From contig NZ_OY782498.1 of NCBI RefSeq assembly GCF_963677845.1, positions 1,244,001-1,308,000 of the forward strand: DNA of 64,000 nucleotides, in the 5' to 3' direction. Both the position numbers and the translations under genes were made by a program. The first letter of the stretch is position 1. Each line of letters opens with the position of its first letter. The notes below the pieces were generated by a model. It ran no database searches. It was not told the DNA's origin and worked only from the letters and a program-made list of their open reading frames with translations. Source of the stretch: an uncultured Pseudodesulfovibrio sp. (lineage in GTDB: Bacteria > Desulfobacterota > Desulfovibrionia > Desulfovibrionales > Desulfovibrionaceae). This document shows positions 35,459 through 46,000 of this stretch, one piece after another.

Positions 35459-36046
35459 GTGTCGATTGGGAAGAAAGAAAAGATTCTGAGAGCTGCCCAG
35501 GAAATATTCGCTCGATGCGGATATGCTGGTACGACCATGAAAATGGTCGCTGAACAGGCTGGAGTAGCGTCGGGATTGGTCTTTCACTATTTTGAATCCA
35601 AGGAAAACCTTTTCATGGTTGCCGGGAGTGAGTTGATCGACACAATGATCACCGAATTGCGGGTGAAAACAGATGACTGTAAGTCTGGTTGTGACGCTCT
35701 TGGAGCATTTATCGGGGCATATTTGGACTTTACCGTGGAGAATGAAAAGACGTTTCCAACCATTATTCGGTGTTCGCCTTTCAGTGATGATAATCCCGAT
35801 TTAGATCGAGATAAAATTGGTGCCAAGTTCAGAGAACTTATTGATATGATTGAAGAGTTCTTGCGTCGTGGCGTAGAGGATGGCTCTCTCAAGGAGTTGC
35901 CTGTTTCTCAAACCGCTTTTATGGTTTACGGGAGTATCGTTGGTGCCGTTCGTACCCGTTTCCTGACGCCGTACAAAGTCTTAGATTTGTATGAAGAGGC
36001 CCGTTGGTTTATTTTGCGGAGTGTGTGTACTCCCGGGACTCTTTAA
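35459..36046 (+). CDS. TetR/AcrR-family transcriptional regulator
   Basis: 195 residues from the GTG at 35459, with GGAGG 6 bases upstream; the open frame extends 31 codons further back but has no ribosome site. N-terminal HTH (KILRAAQEIFARCGYAGTTMKMVAEQAGVASGLVFHYFESKENLF) is typical, followed by an all-helical ligand domain with Cys residues (CKSGCDA, RCSPF). The ligand and targets are unknown. A membrane hydrolase follows 32 bases later and may be in its operon. Confidence 0.88.
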   Translation: MSIGKKEKILRAAQEIFARCGYAGTTMKMVAEQAGVASGLVFHYFESKENLFMVAGSELIDTMITELRVKTDDCKSGCDALGAFIGAYLDFTVENEKTFPTIIRCSPFSDDNPDLDRDKIGAKFRELIDMIEEFLRRGVEDGSLKELPVSQTAFMVYGSIVGAVRTRFLTPYKVLDLYEEARWFILRSVCTPGTL

Positions 36047-36078
36047 TTCTATAATTTCCATTTTTATAGTGGTGACAT

Positions 36079-36534
36079 ATGCCTGATTACCGAGGACATC
36101 TTGCCGGTGGCCTTTTTTTTGGTGTCATGGGGTTGATTGGTGCAATATTGCTAGGATGGTTGGTTTTTGATCCGCTCCAGGCGAGCGGGTTGATAGGTTT
36201 TTGTTTGTTAGGTGCGCTATTTCCAGATGTCGACACCAATTCCAAAGGGCAGAACCTTTATTACGCAGTTTTCACCGTGGTTGATTTGGTGTTGATAATC
36301 AGAGGGTTGTATGTCTGGGCTGCATGGTTTGGATTTTTTTCCATGCTTCCTGCTGTTGGATCGCACCGCGGGTGGACACATACATGGTGGGCTATGCTTC
36401 TGGTGCCTGTGCCTATCTTGGCCGTTCCGTTTTTTATGCAGATGCCAGATGCCGTACGGGAGTTCATTCCGTTCTATGCGGCTTTTGTTGCGGGTTATTT
36501 TTCCCACTTGCTACTGGATGGAAAGTTCAAATAA
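36079..36534 (+). CDS. membrane metal-dependent hydrolase, DUF457/YdjM-like
   Basis: 151 residues with four membrane helices. PDVD (FPDVDTNSK), HRGWTH (GSHRGWTHTW) and GYFSHLLLDGK form the conserved His/Asp set of the DUF457 (YdjM, LexA-induced) family, thought to be a metal-dependent hydrolase. Substrate unknown. Possibly co-transcribed with the TetR regulator. Confidence 0.8.
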   Translation: MPDYRGHLAGGLFFGVMGLIGAILLGWLVFDPLQASGLIGFCLLGALFPDVDTNSKGQNLYYAVFTVVDLVLIIRGLYVWAAWFGFFSMLPAVGSHRGWTHTWWAMLLVPVPILAVPFFMQMPDAVREFIPFYAAFVAGYFSHLLLDGKFK

Positions 36535-36565
36535 TATCAGTGATCAAATCGTGATCATGGTATTT

Positions 36566-37633
36566 CTAAGAGTCTGAATCCATCAATCGTTGATAGAGAT
36601 CTACATATTTTTGCGCCATGGTCTTGTCTGTATAATTGGTGACAGACTCTGAACCATTTTTGATCAATTGGTCAGCTAATGCTTGATCCGTGACCACTCT
36701 GACAATATTGGTCGCTAACTCTTTGGCATTTCGATTACGAAAGACCAAGCCGTCATGTTCATGTGTGACCAACTCCAGGTTGGAGGGAAGGTCAGACGTG
36801 ATAACGGGTGTTTGGGTAGCCCATCCTTCTTTGATAACGGCATTGGAGCCTTCTCCATCCACTGACGGAATAATCAGTACGTCGATTTCCGGGAGTACTA
36901 CGCGGCTATCCTGATATCCGAGAAACAGGATTGAACGTGCCAAGTCCAGTTTTTCAGCCTGTTGTTTCAACTCTCGAAGTAAGGGGCCTTCGCCAGCAAT
37001 CATACATTGCCAGTCAGGCATTGTCGGTGATTCTTTGAGATAGGCTAAAGATTCTATGAGAACTTCGAATCCTTTCTGCGTACTGAGTGCGCCTACTGCT
37101 CCAAGCGTTAAGACTGGGTGTTGTCTTTGCTCCAATTCATACATTTCTGCATCAATACCGCTATGGATTGTGCTTGTTTTTTCTTCTGGGATTTCACACG
37201 AGATCAATACTTCTTGAATCTCACGGCTGACCGCAACCAGTGCGTCTCCAGCAAGGTATTTGCTGCGACTCCATCCCGGTTTGAGCTTGTAGGAAACCCT
37301 TCGACTGTGAACCAATTTGAAGGTGTCGTTGAATTTTTTTACCAAAGCTGCGACCGATGCTCCTTTGGCGTCATTTGTATGGACAACATCTGGTTTAAAA
37401 GAACCGATCAAGCGTGTCAGGCGGAAAATGTTGAATGGGTTATAGTCGCTGGAGGAGGGGAGATCCGCATAGGGAATCTTTGCTTCTTCCAGCAAGGGCT
37501 TTAAAGGGGACTTTTTGGGAACTGCAACCAACGGTTCAAATCCGGGGGTGCGAGCGAGATGGCGGGCAAGGTAAAAGACCTGGCGCTGTCCGCCACGTAT
37601 GATTTTTCCTAAATCAATAAGCAAAACTTTCAA
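36566..37633 (-). CDS. glycosyltransferase, GT4-like (GT-B fold)
   Basis: 355 residues, N-terminal glyco_transf_4 and C-terminal Glycos_transf_1 domains. The GTxxE donor-binding motif is seen as EGSNAVIKEGWATQTPVI, and GEGPLLRELKQQAEKL is the typical phosphate-proximal segment. Likely transfers a sugar from a nucleotide donor to a glycolipid or polysaccharide acceptor, but neither is identifiable. Its stop lies close to that of the convergent hydrolase gene, and it starts 12 bases after the SucCD gene. Confidence 0.85.
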   Translation of the reverse strand: MKVLLIDLGKIIRGGQRQVFYLARHLARTPGFEPLVAVPKKSPLKPLLEEAKIPYADLPSSSDYNPFNIFRLTRLIGSFKPDVVHTNDAKGASVAALVKKFNDTFKLVHSRRVSYKLKPGWSRSKYLAGDALVAVSREIQEVLISCEIPEEKTSTIHSGIDAEMYELEQRQHPVLTLGAVGALSTQKGFEVLIESLAYLKESPTMPDWQCMIAGEGPLLRELKQQAEKLDLARSILFLGYQDSRVVLPEIDVLIIPSVDGEGSNAVIKEGWATQTPVITSDLPSNLELVTHEHDGLVFRNRNAKELATNIVRVVTDQALADQLIKNGSESVTNYTDKTMAQKYVDLYQRLMDSDS

Positions 37634-37645
37634 AATAAACCTCTG

Positions 37646-39724
37646 TTACTTCAGTGCCTTGGCAGTCATTTCTGCAACGGCTTCAAGGCTTGGGCAGATA
37701 GCGAATCCAGCTTTACTCATGGTTTCGAGTTTGCTCTCGATGCCACCGCCTTTTTCTAGAATGGCGCCGGCGTGACCCAGTCGTTTGCCGGGAGGGGCTG
37801 TTTGGCCCGCGATGAACGAAATGACGGGTTTGTCAAATCCGGTTTTCATGACGTATTCGGCCAGGTTCTCTTCGGCCTGACCACCGATTTCGCCGAGAAC
37901 GACTACTGCTTTTGTTTCATCATGATTACGGATCATTTCAAACATATCTACGAAATTGACGCCAATGAACGGATCACCGCCAATGCCGACACAGAGGGAT
38001 TGACCAATACCAGCCGAGGTCAGACGATCTGCGACTTCATAGGTCAAAGTGCCACTGCGGGAGAGCACAGCGACAGGACCCGGAATAAAGGGTGTCGAGG
38101 GCAGGATACCGATTTTGGTTTTGCCGGGAACGATTATGCCCGGTGTGTTTGGTCCGACGACTCGAGTTCGTGAATCTTTGATTTGTTCAAATGTGGAAAG
38201 CATGTCGTGTTGGACAATGCCTTCAGTTATGCAGACGGCCCACGGAATATCATTGGATGCTGCTTCGTAAACGGCGTCTGCGGCCATTTTCGGTGGGACA
38301 AAGATGATGCTTGCGCCTATTTCATGAGCACGTTTTGCTTCAGCAATGGAGTTGTACACCGGCACGCCGAGTACTTCCTGTCCTCCCTTAAACGGGGTGA
38401 CACCGGCTACCACATTTGCCCCATATTCCTGCATCAGGCGTGTATGGAGTTGGCCTTCACGCCCTGTGATGCCTTGAACTAAAATTGGAGTGTCTTTGTC
38501 GATACCGAATATTTCGTCGCTGGTGTAACCGACCGGTTTCGGAGTTTGACCCGCGGGACAATCCATAGGGGCTGGAAAATTAATAGATTGTGCCGCCGCA
38601 GGCTTGAGTGTGGTCAGAATATCGATGGCCTCTTTCATGTCTCCGGCCATATGCAGGCCTTCCACATTGAGGTCTTTGAGAATTTTCAGACCAGACTTGG
38701 CGTCTTTGCCGGACATTCGAGTCACGATGGGCTTTTTCGGAGCCTTTCCATTGAGGGCGCCCTTCATGGCGAGGGCAACTTTTTCGCAGGAGAGTATTCC
38801 ACCGAAAAGATTGATGAAAATTGCTTTGACTTGATCGTCGCCAAACAACAGTTCCAGTGCTGTCTCCATGCGTTTTTGATCAGCTGCGCCGCCCAGGTCC
38901 AGGAAATTGCTGGCTGGGAGTTTGGAAAAATTCAGTAAATCCATGGTCGCCATGGCCAATCCTGCGCCGTTGACCATCAGGCCTACCCAGCCGGGGAGTT
39001 TGACGAAAGAGAGTCCTGCGTCGCGGGCTTCGTTTTCTTCCGGCGTGGCGTGTTCACGTTGGTAGTAAGCTTCCATTTCAGGATCAATGTCAGCATGGTT
39101 GTCGTCGATTTCAACCTTGCCGTCCAATGCGATGAACTGATTTTCAGGGGTAATGATCAGGGGGTTGATCTCGGCCATGAGCAGACCGTTGTCGAGCATC
39201 CCTGTGAATAAGTTTGTCAGCAATGCCGCGAAATCTTTGAGTTGCTCTTTTTCAAGGCCCAGATGAAAGAAAGCGGCTCTGATCTGATGGGGAGCTAATC
39301 CCCCGGGAAGTTTGATTTCTTGAACGAGCAGATTGTCTGCTCCGAGGTTTTCGATTTCCACACCACCTTCGCGCCCTACAGTGAGCAGAATGCATTTGCG
39401 TTCACGGGAAACTGTCAGTGAAATATAGAATTCACGAGCGATGTCTGCGCCGGGTTCGACACGGATGAATGGCACGGAATGGCCCTTGATGCTCAGGGCG
39501 AAAAGAGTGCGTGCAGTGGCCGGGAAATCGGCAGCGGTGTCAATACGCAAAATGCCGCCAACTTTACCTCGTCCTCCCGTAAGTACTTGTGATTTTAGGA
39601 ACCACGGCAGGGGAAAGTTTGGATTGAAATTACCTTCTTCGCCTGGATGGACGGCAATACCCTCGGGAGTGGGGACTCCGGCTTTTTTGAAAAGAATCTT
39701 GCTCTTGTGTTCATTAAGCAGCAT
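37646..39724 (-). CDS. single-chain succinyl-CoA synthetase (SucC-SucD fusion)
   Basis: 692 residues. Residues ~1-390 are the beta subunit (ATP-grasp then CoA-ligase domain; [18 protein letters not shown] is the SucC opening, and KQEIxxGGG-type residues are seen as [10 protein letters not shown]). Residues ~400-692 are the alpha subunit with CoA-binding [17 protein letters not shown] and the phosphohistidine site RLGHAGAI. The usual two genes are joined in beta-alpha order with no stop between. It catalyses ADP- or GDP-dependent interconversion of succinate and succinyl-CoA; related acyl-CoA ligases with other acids are possible. Confidence 0.85.
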   Translation of the reverse strand: MLLNEHKSKILFKKAGVPTPEGIAVHPGEEGNFNPNFPLPWFLKSQVLTGGRGKVGGILRIDTAADFPATARTLFALSIKGHSVPFIRVEPGADIAREFYISLTVSRERKCILLTVGREGGVEIENLGADNLLVQEIKLPGGLAPHQIRAAFFHLGLEKEQLKDFAALLTNLFTGMLDNGLLMAEINPLIITPENQFIALDGKVEIDDNHADIDPEMEAYYQREHATPEENEARDAGLSFVKLPGWVGLMVNGAGLAMATMDLLNFSKLPASNFLDLGGAADQKRMETALELLFGDDQVKAIFINLFGGILSCEKVALAMKGALNGKAPKKPIVTRMSGKDAKSGLKILKDLNVEGLHMAGDMKEAIDILTTLKPAAAQSINFPAPMDCPAGQTPKPVGYTSDEIFGIDKDTPILVQGITGREGQLHTRLMQEYGANVVAGVTPFKGGQEVLGVPVYNSIAEAKRAHEIGASIIFVPPKMAADAVYEAASNDIPWAVCITEGIVQHDMLSTFEQIKDSRTRVVGPNTPGIIVPGKTKIGILPSTPFIPGPVAVLSRSGTLTYEVADRLTSAGIGQSLCVGIGGDPFIGVNFVDMFEMIRNHDETKAVVVLGEIGGQAEENLAEYVMKTGFDKPVISFIAGQTAPPGKRLGHAGAILEKGGGIESKLETMSKAGFAICPSLEAVAEMTAKALK

Positions 39725-39859
39725 GTCGAGCTCCTGATTACATTACATATACGGAGGCACCTTATAGTGGGTTTGGGCATACGAATCAACGTAAATGTGC
39801 CGCCGTTGTGGGTTTATGGGATAAAAAGTATGTAAATTGTGATTTGAATATTGAAAAGA

Positions 39860-39892
39860 AGCAACGCGGCAAACAAAATATGCCGCGTTGCT
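39860..39892 (-). terminator. terminator of the DHH gene
   Basis: 12-bp perfect stem AGCAACGCGGCA / TGCCGCGTTGCT; minus-strand tail TTCTTTT. It lies in the 224-base gap after the DHH phosphoesterase stop. Confidence 0.7.
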
Positions 39893-39948
39893 GTTATTTT
39901 TTTTGAGTCCGTTGTTGAGGTTATTTGATGCTGAATAGCTTTAGTTTT

Positions 39949-40860
39949 TTACCCATCGGCATTGATTCTTTTGAGAATTCTTTTCAAGGTTTCTGAGGTC
40001 TTTTCTTCAGGAACTTGACATGTGCCAACGGCGCGGTGTCCGCCGCCACCGAATGATAGCATCAGTGAGCCTACGTCAGTTTTGCTCGTGCGGTTGAGAA
40101 TTGAGTGTCCTACTGTGAATACCACGTTTTGTTTTTTGAAACCCCATATGACACGAATGCTGACATTGCATTGATCAAATAAGGTGTAAATCATGAAGCG
40201 ATTACCACAGTAGATTGGTTCTTGATCTCTGAGATCTAGTACAACGGCATTATCGTAGACGTTTGTGTTTTCTTTCAGCATTTGGATGAACTGAGGCTCA
40301 TCAGCAAAGTATTTGTCGATCCGTTCCTTGACGTCTGGTTGTTTCATTATTTCTTCGGCGGTCATGGAACGACAGTATTCAATCATGTCCAGCATGAGTT
40401 GGTAGTTACTGATTCGATAGTCCCTGTACCGCCCCAGTCCTGTCCTTGGGTCCATGATAAATCCCAAAAGAATCCATCCTGTTGGCGAGGTGATTTCTTT
40501 CGCAGTCAAATTGGCAGAGTCCACTTTGTCGACAGCATCCATGAGGTCAGTGAATGTTTCTGGAAATTTGTTCGCGCCATAATAATTATAGATAACTCGG
40601 GCACAACTTGGCAGTGGTTTGCTTTCGCCTTCAAATTTAATGTCGCCCAAACGGTCTTTTTCACTGGTGTGGTGATCAAACCACAAACCACAGCCTGCCA
40701 CATACGGGACATTGGCAAGTATGTCGTTGGGGGTCACTTCAACTTTGCCGTCCTGAAGGTCTTTGGGGTGGGCAAAAAGATAATCGTCTATGAGGTCAAG
40801 ATGCTTGAGAAGAGTGGCGCAGGCTAGGCCGTCAAAATCGGATCGGGTGACAAGTCTCAT
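39949..40860 (-). CDS. DHH-family phosphoesterase
   Basis: 303 residues. The N-terminal DHH domain has DFDG (residues 8-11) and the FDHH motif (residue ~62-65) with the metal-binding set; the C-terminal DHHA1-like part contains the FGGGGHRAVG loop. Family members hydrolyse oligonucleotides, bis-phosphates or polyphosphate. GGGGHR is the substrate-binding loop of Nrn/RecJ-like proteins. The exact substrate is not deducible; not full-length RecJ. Confidence 0.82.
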   Translation of the reverse strand: MRLVTRSDFDGLACATLLKHLDLIDDYLFAHPKDLQDGKVEVTPNDILANVPYVAGCGLWFDHHTSEKDRLGDIKFEGESKPLPSCARVIYNYYGANKFPETFTDLMDAVDKVDSANLTAKEITSPTGWILLGFIMDPRTGLGRYRDYRISNYQLMLDMIEYCRSMTAEEIMKQPDVKERIDKYFADEPQFIQMLKENTNVYDNAVVLDLRDQEPIYCGNRFMIYTLFDQCNVSIRVIWGFKKQNVVFTVGHSILNRTSKTDVGSLMLSFGGGGHRAVGTCQVPEEKTSETLKRILKRINADG

Positions 40861-40964
40861 CGGCGATTCTCCATTTTATTTTACGTGCTTGTTTTTTGTC
40901 TGCATATTTTTTTCAGAATGGTATTGACGTATATGTTTCATTTTTTTTTGTCAAAAAGGGAGCG

Positions 40965-42077
40965 TTATTTGCGGAGTCGTTGGGCAAGAGTTTGCGCTCG
41001 AAGATCTCGAAGTTTTTCACCTGATTTTGCGCCAAGATTCCGGTCTTCAGGCTTAAGTTTTACCGCAAGTATAGTTGTGAGGTTTCTAAGGGCTCGGCGT
41101 TTGAAGTCTTTGTCTTGGTCGACCTGCACGAGCTTAAAAAGAGGGGGCAATACGTCGGAAAGGTGGGCGTCCATGAGAAGGTCAACCTTGGTGCCAGATC
41201 GAAGTTCATCATATCGGGCAGCAATCATGTGCCACTGCGCGGCTTTCATTCCAGCGGTTTTGAGACGGTTTGACAATCTGACTCGATGAGCAAGAGCCTT
41301 TGCAAGGGGAATACCCGCGTGATCATGTCCGTGGTGACTTGGAAGTTTTTCTCTTGAAGTTAAGGTTTTACCGAGATCATGGCAAAGTCCCATCCAGACA
41401 GCGGTTGCGTCCCCTGCCAAAGAGTCCATAGTCCGGCAAATGTGTTCAAGGACATGTGTGTCGTGGTATGGGCTTGGGCCTGCCGGGATCGTCGAAGCAT
41501 TGTGAAATTCATTAAACCACGGAGACAGACAGCCTGTGTCAGAGAGCAGACGAAGGAAATTGCCTGGAGCCGGTGCGGAGAGTACTTTGTATATTTCTTG
41601 CCCAATACGGTCCGGTGCCAACGATGAAAGTTTGCCTGAGTCTGCTACGGATTGCATGGTCGCTTTTAATTCATCATGAGGCGTGAAGTCAGGAAGTTGT
41701 GCCCAGAATCTGGCCGCACGGAACACCCTGAGCGGGTCAATGTGAAAAGCTTGCTCTGAAGCCGGACGCAGGATTTTATTGTGGATATCTTCCAATCCTT
41801 TCGGGTGGCAAATCAAGTCGCCGTCTTCAGTCAGTAGTTGAGCATTGACAGTCAGGTCACGGGATTTTAATTCTTCAGAAAGCGGGGTTGCTCTTGGGAA
41901 TGAAAATTCTGTCCTGTCCAATATGAAGACTGGAAATGCCAAGCCGACTTCATTGGCAGCAGGAAAGGCTTTTATGAACTCATCACGAGTAGCATCCATG
42001 ACGAGGTAATCCCTGTCATGAATTGCTCTGCCGAGCAGCAGGTCGCGGACAGCGCCGCCAGCCAAGTAAATTTGCAT
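40965..42077 (-). CDS. cca: CCA-adding enzyme / polynucleotide adenylyltransferase with HD domain
   Basis: 370 residues from ATG 42077, opening MQIYLAGGAVRDLLLGR, the class II nucleotidyltransferase core; DRDYLVMDA provides the Asp-x-Asp and the SRDLTVNA / DPLRVFRAARF blocks follow. A C-terminal HD domain (HDTHVLEH ... HDLGK) is present, as in E. coli Cca. An in-frame TTG at 42116 preceded by GGGAG would add 13 residues; the canonical N-terminus favours 42077. All tRNA genes here already encode CCA, so it probably repairs ends. Confidence 0.88.
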   Translation of the reverse strand: MQIYLAGGAVRDLLLGRAIHDRDYLVMDATRDEFIKAFPAANEVGLAFPVFILDRTEFSFPRATPLSEELKSRDLTVNAQLLTEDGDLICHPKGLEDIHNKILRPASEQAFHIDPLRVFRAARFWAQLPDFTPHDELKATMQSVADSGKLSSLAPDRIGQEIYKVLSAPAPGNFLRLLSDTGCLSPWFNEFHNASTIPAGPSPYHDTHVLEHICRTMDSLAGDATAVWMGLCHDLGKTLTSREKLPSHHGHDHAGIPLAKALAHRVRLSNRLKTAGMKAAQWHMIAARYDELRSGTKVDLLMDAHLSDVLPPLFKLVQVDQDKDFKRRALRNLTTILAVKLKPEDRNLGAKSGEKLRDLRAQTLAQRLRK

Positions 42078-42104
42078 GATCGACACGATAGCATAAGGTA
42101 ACTC

Positions 42105-43001
42105 ATGATTCCACAAGGTATTTTTCTCCCGGAAGGGACGACGGAACAGTTGGCCTCAACCCATGAATCATGGGGGACGGATGTAATTTCTTTTGGGCCA
42201 TGGTGTCCTTTTGACGTAAGATGTGGAGATGAACGGGTGTGGCTCCGTGCTTCTCAGGAGTCTGAATCAACCATTATCGTTACTCAACAGTGTGGGACGA
42301 CAATGGAATTGGCCCGCGAGATGGCGGAAGAAGGCCTCTTGGGTGAATGGGAGGCTGTTGTCAGCGTTGTACAGGCGGGTGGTAGAGGCCAGCTTCGTCG
42401 TCCATGGGTGTCCATGCCTGGCAACCTTCATGCTTCCATTGTGCTCCCTCTGCCTCCGGCTGAAGGACCATGGGCCGAATCTTTGTCAGACCTGTTGCCG
42501 CTGGTTGCAGGGTCTTTGTTTGCCGACGTATTGGATTCTCTCGGGGCCTCAATTCAGCTTAAGTGGCCGAATGATATTCTACAGAATGGTCGAAAAGTTG
42601 GTGGAATGCTCATTGAGGAGCGCAATGGGATCATTATTTTGGGTCTAGGGTTGAATCTCGCAGGATGTCCTGAAGATGCGCTAATGCGTGATGATTGTTC
42701 GGCTCCTGCCGGAACCATTGCAATTCCATTCTTCTCTGGTGGCCCGTTGGCCCTCCTTGAAACCCTTGTAAGTCGAGGAAAAAATGTGTATGCAGTCATG
42801 CTCGACGAGATTCCGCCTACTCAATTCATTCGTATGGTTGAGAACAGGTTGGCTTGGATGGGACAAACCATTCAAGTCCGCGAAGGGAACCTAGATCCAT
42901 ATGAGGCCGTGATAGTGGGCCTTTCCCCTCAAGGAGGGCTCGTTGTTTTGCGTGGTGGAGAAGAAACGGTTCTGTTTTCAGGTTCGATTTTTCCTCTCTA
43001 A
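42105..43001 (+). CDS. birA: biotin-protein ligase BirA
   Basis: 298 residues; biotin/lipoate ligase fold with the biotinyl-AMP loop GRGQLRR (residues ~92-98, a variant of GRGRxGR), KWPNDIL and KVGGMLIE. The ~70-residue N-terminus is not the HTH of E. coli BirA, so there is no sign of a repressor role. It attaches biotin to carboxylases; the pyruvate carboxylase lies just downstream (59 bases), the likely substrate. Divergent from cca. Confidence 0.9.
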   Translation: MIPQGIFLPEGTTEQLASTHESWGTDVISFGPWCPFDVRCGDERVWLRASQESESTIIVTQQCGTTMELAREMAEEGLLGEWEAVVSVVQAGGRGQLRRPWVSMPGNLHASIVLPLPPAEGPWAESLSDLLPLVAGSLFADVLDSLGASIQLKWPNDILQNGRKVGGMLIEERNGIIILGLGLNLAGCPEDALMRDDCSAPAGTIAIPFFSGGPLALLETLVSRGKNVYAVMLDEIPPTQFIRMVENRLAWMGQTIQVREGNLDPYEAVIVGLSPQGGLVVLRGGEETVLFSGSIFPL

Positions 43002-43060
43002 ATCCCGCTTACTGCGGGGCGGTGCAATGCCGTGTGTAGTTATTTCTGTCCAGGAGACCA

Positions 43061-46000
43061 GTGAGTTCCATGAAGCCGAAGTCCTTTGAAGAGGTTCTTG
43101 AAGAGGTCAAAGGGAAGCGCATACTTGTAGCCAACCGGGGTATCCCCGCACGGCGCATTTGCCGCTCCATTACCGAAATGTTCAACGCGAAGGCGATTAT
43201 GACCGCCACAGACGTTGATAAAACCTCCCCCGCGACGTCGGGAGCCAATGAGCTGCTTATGCTTGGTTCCGACCCTCGCGCTTATCTCGATCTGGACCGT
43301 GTTATCCGTGAAGCTAAAGCCAAAGACGTTGTCGCCATTCATCCAGGTTGGGGGTTTGGTGCCGAAGATGATTCTTTCCCTGCCAAGTGTAAGGAAGCCG
43401 GAATTATTTTTATTGGTCCCGAGCAGGAGCCAATGCGTATCCTTGGTAACAAGGTTGCTGTTCGTAAGCTCGCCATTGAGCAAGGTGTCCCGGTTGTTCC
43501 CGGTTCCGAAGGTGCTGTATCTATTCCCGAGGCTCGGGAGATTGCCAAGGAAATTGGATTCCCCGTCATGCTCAAGGCTGAAGGCGGTGGCGGTGGCCGT
43601 GGTATTTATGAGGTTTATCAGGAAGAGGACCTTGAAAACGCTTTTTCTAAAGCTTCTGCTTTGGCACAAGCCTCGTTTGGCAATCCGCGTCTCTATGTTG
43701 AAAAACTGCTGACTTCTGTGCGTCATATTGAAATTCAGGTTATCTCTGACCAATATGGCAACGTGTTCTGTCTGGATGAACGAGATTGTTCAGTTCAGCG
43801 TAACCATCAGAAGCTGATTGAGATCACACCGTCCCCATGGCCCAAGTATACAGCGGAGCTGCGTGCGCAGCTGAAAGAATATTCCAGACGCCTTGTTTCG
43901 GCGGTTGGATACTATTCTTTGGCCACCGTGGAATTTTTGGTGGATACCGATGGCGTTCCATTCCTCATTGAGGTCAACACCCGTTTGCAGGTGGAACACG
44001 GTATTACTGAATGCCGATATGGTATCGATTTGGTTGAAGAACAGATTGCGATCGCTTTTGGTTCCAAGTTGCGTCTGAATGACAAGGATACCAAACCTTA
44101 TCAGTGGGCTATGCAGTGTCGTATTAACTGCGAAGATCCGCAAAAGAATTTTGAACCCAACTCCGGCCGTATCACACGATATGTTTCTCCGGGTGGTCAG
44201 GGTATCCGTATCGATTCCTGTATTGGTGACGGTTATCGCTTCCCATCGAACTACGATTCGGCAGCATCCTTGCTGATTTCTTACGGTAATTCGTGGAACA
44301 AAGTTGTTGCTTTGATGAAGCGCTCTTTGCGTGAATATATGATTGGCGGACTGAAAACGACGCTTCCTTTCCATCGTAAGATTATTGATCAGCAGAGGTT
44401 CGTCGATGCTGATTATGATACCAACTTTGTTCGACAGAATTATACCGAACTCATGGATTATTCAGACCGTGAGCCGGATTCTTTGCGCATGATGCGACTT
44501 GTTGCCGAGATTTCGGCTTTAGGTCACAATAAATATGTCCAGTTGGGCGAATATCGTGGGCGTGAAGACAAGCGGGTCGGTCGTTTCGAATTGGTCGAGC
44601 CTCCCGAAAGATCGACCGGATTTGAATCCCGTTTTTCACGGAAAATGGATCGGGATGCAATTCTCGATACGTTGCGTACGGACCGTGAAGGTGGCATCGT
44701 CCATATGACGGATACCACTACTCGTGACATTACCCAGTCCAACAGCGGTAATCGCTTCCGTTTAGCGGAGGATCGTATTGTGGGTCCGTCACTGGATAAA
44801 TGCGGTTTCTTTTCTCTTGAGAATGGTGGCGGGGCGCATTTCCATGTCGCCATGCTTGCAAACATGACATACCCCTTCACTGAAGCGGCGGAGTGGAACA
44901 AGTTTGCACCGAATACACTCAAGCAGATTCTTGTACGCTCTACTAATGTATTGGGCTATAAGCCTCAGCCGAAAAATGTCATGCGTTTGACCGGCGAGAT
45001 GATCAATGAGCATTATGAAATCATCCGTTGTTTTGATTTCCTGAATCACGTTGAAAACATGCGGCCTTTTGCTGAGGTTGCTATGAATTCCACGCGTAAT
45101 ATCTTTGAACCGGCAATTTCACTGTCATGGGCCAAAGGCTTTGGCGTAGATCGGTATCTGCAAGTGACTGATTCTATCATCGCCATGTGCGCTGAGGCTG
45201 GTGGTGTTACTAAGAAGCAGGCTGAGAAGATGATCATTCTTGGCCTTAAGGATATGGCTGGTGTTTGTCCTCCCAGATTTATGCGGGAGCTTATTTCCAC
45301 CATTCGTGCCAAATATCCGGACTTGGTTATTCACAGCCATCGTCATTATACAGATGGTTTGTTTGTTCCCACCATGGGGGCAGCCGCTGAAGCAGGTGCT
45401 CATATTGTGGATGTGGCTATCGGTGCTTCCGTGCGTTGGTATGGTCAGGGCGAAGTCCTGTCCACAGCCGCATACATTGAAGATGAGATTGGCTTGAAGA
45501 CGCATCTTGATAAGGAAATGATCCGGGCTACCAACTTTAAGCTCAAGCAGATCATGCCGTATTACGACCGTTATACTGCACCGTATTTTCAGGGTATTGA
45601 TCACGATGTTGTTCGTCATGGTATGCCCGGCGGTGCGACCTCTTCGTCACAGGAAGGAGCGCTCAAACAAGGGTACATCAAGCTTTTGCCATATATGCTG
45701 AAGTTCCTTGAAGGGACTCGCAAAGTCGTCCGTTATCACGATGTTACTCCCGGTTCACAGATCACCTGGAACACCGCCTTTTTGGCAGTGACCGGGGCAT
45801 ATAAGCGGGGTGGCAAACGAGAAGTCCGGAGACTTCTGAATGTGTTGGATATCGTGACTCTTTGCAAGGAAGAAGATTTGACCAACCTTGAGCGCGACGC
45901 CAGGCTTGCTTTGTATCGCGACTCCAATGATGCTTTCCGTAATTTGTTGCTCGGTAAGTTTGGTAAAATGCCTCTCGGATTCCCGGCTGATTGGGTTTAC

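Noticed and set aside
43004-43019. Terminator between birA and pyc
   Set aside because: The CCCGC/GCGGG hairpin is only 5 bp with no T-tract, so read-through is expected.
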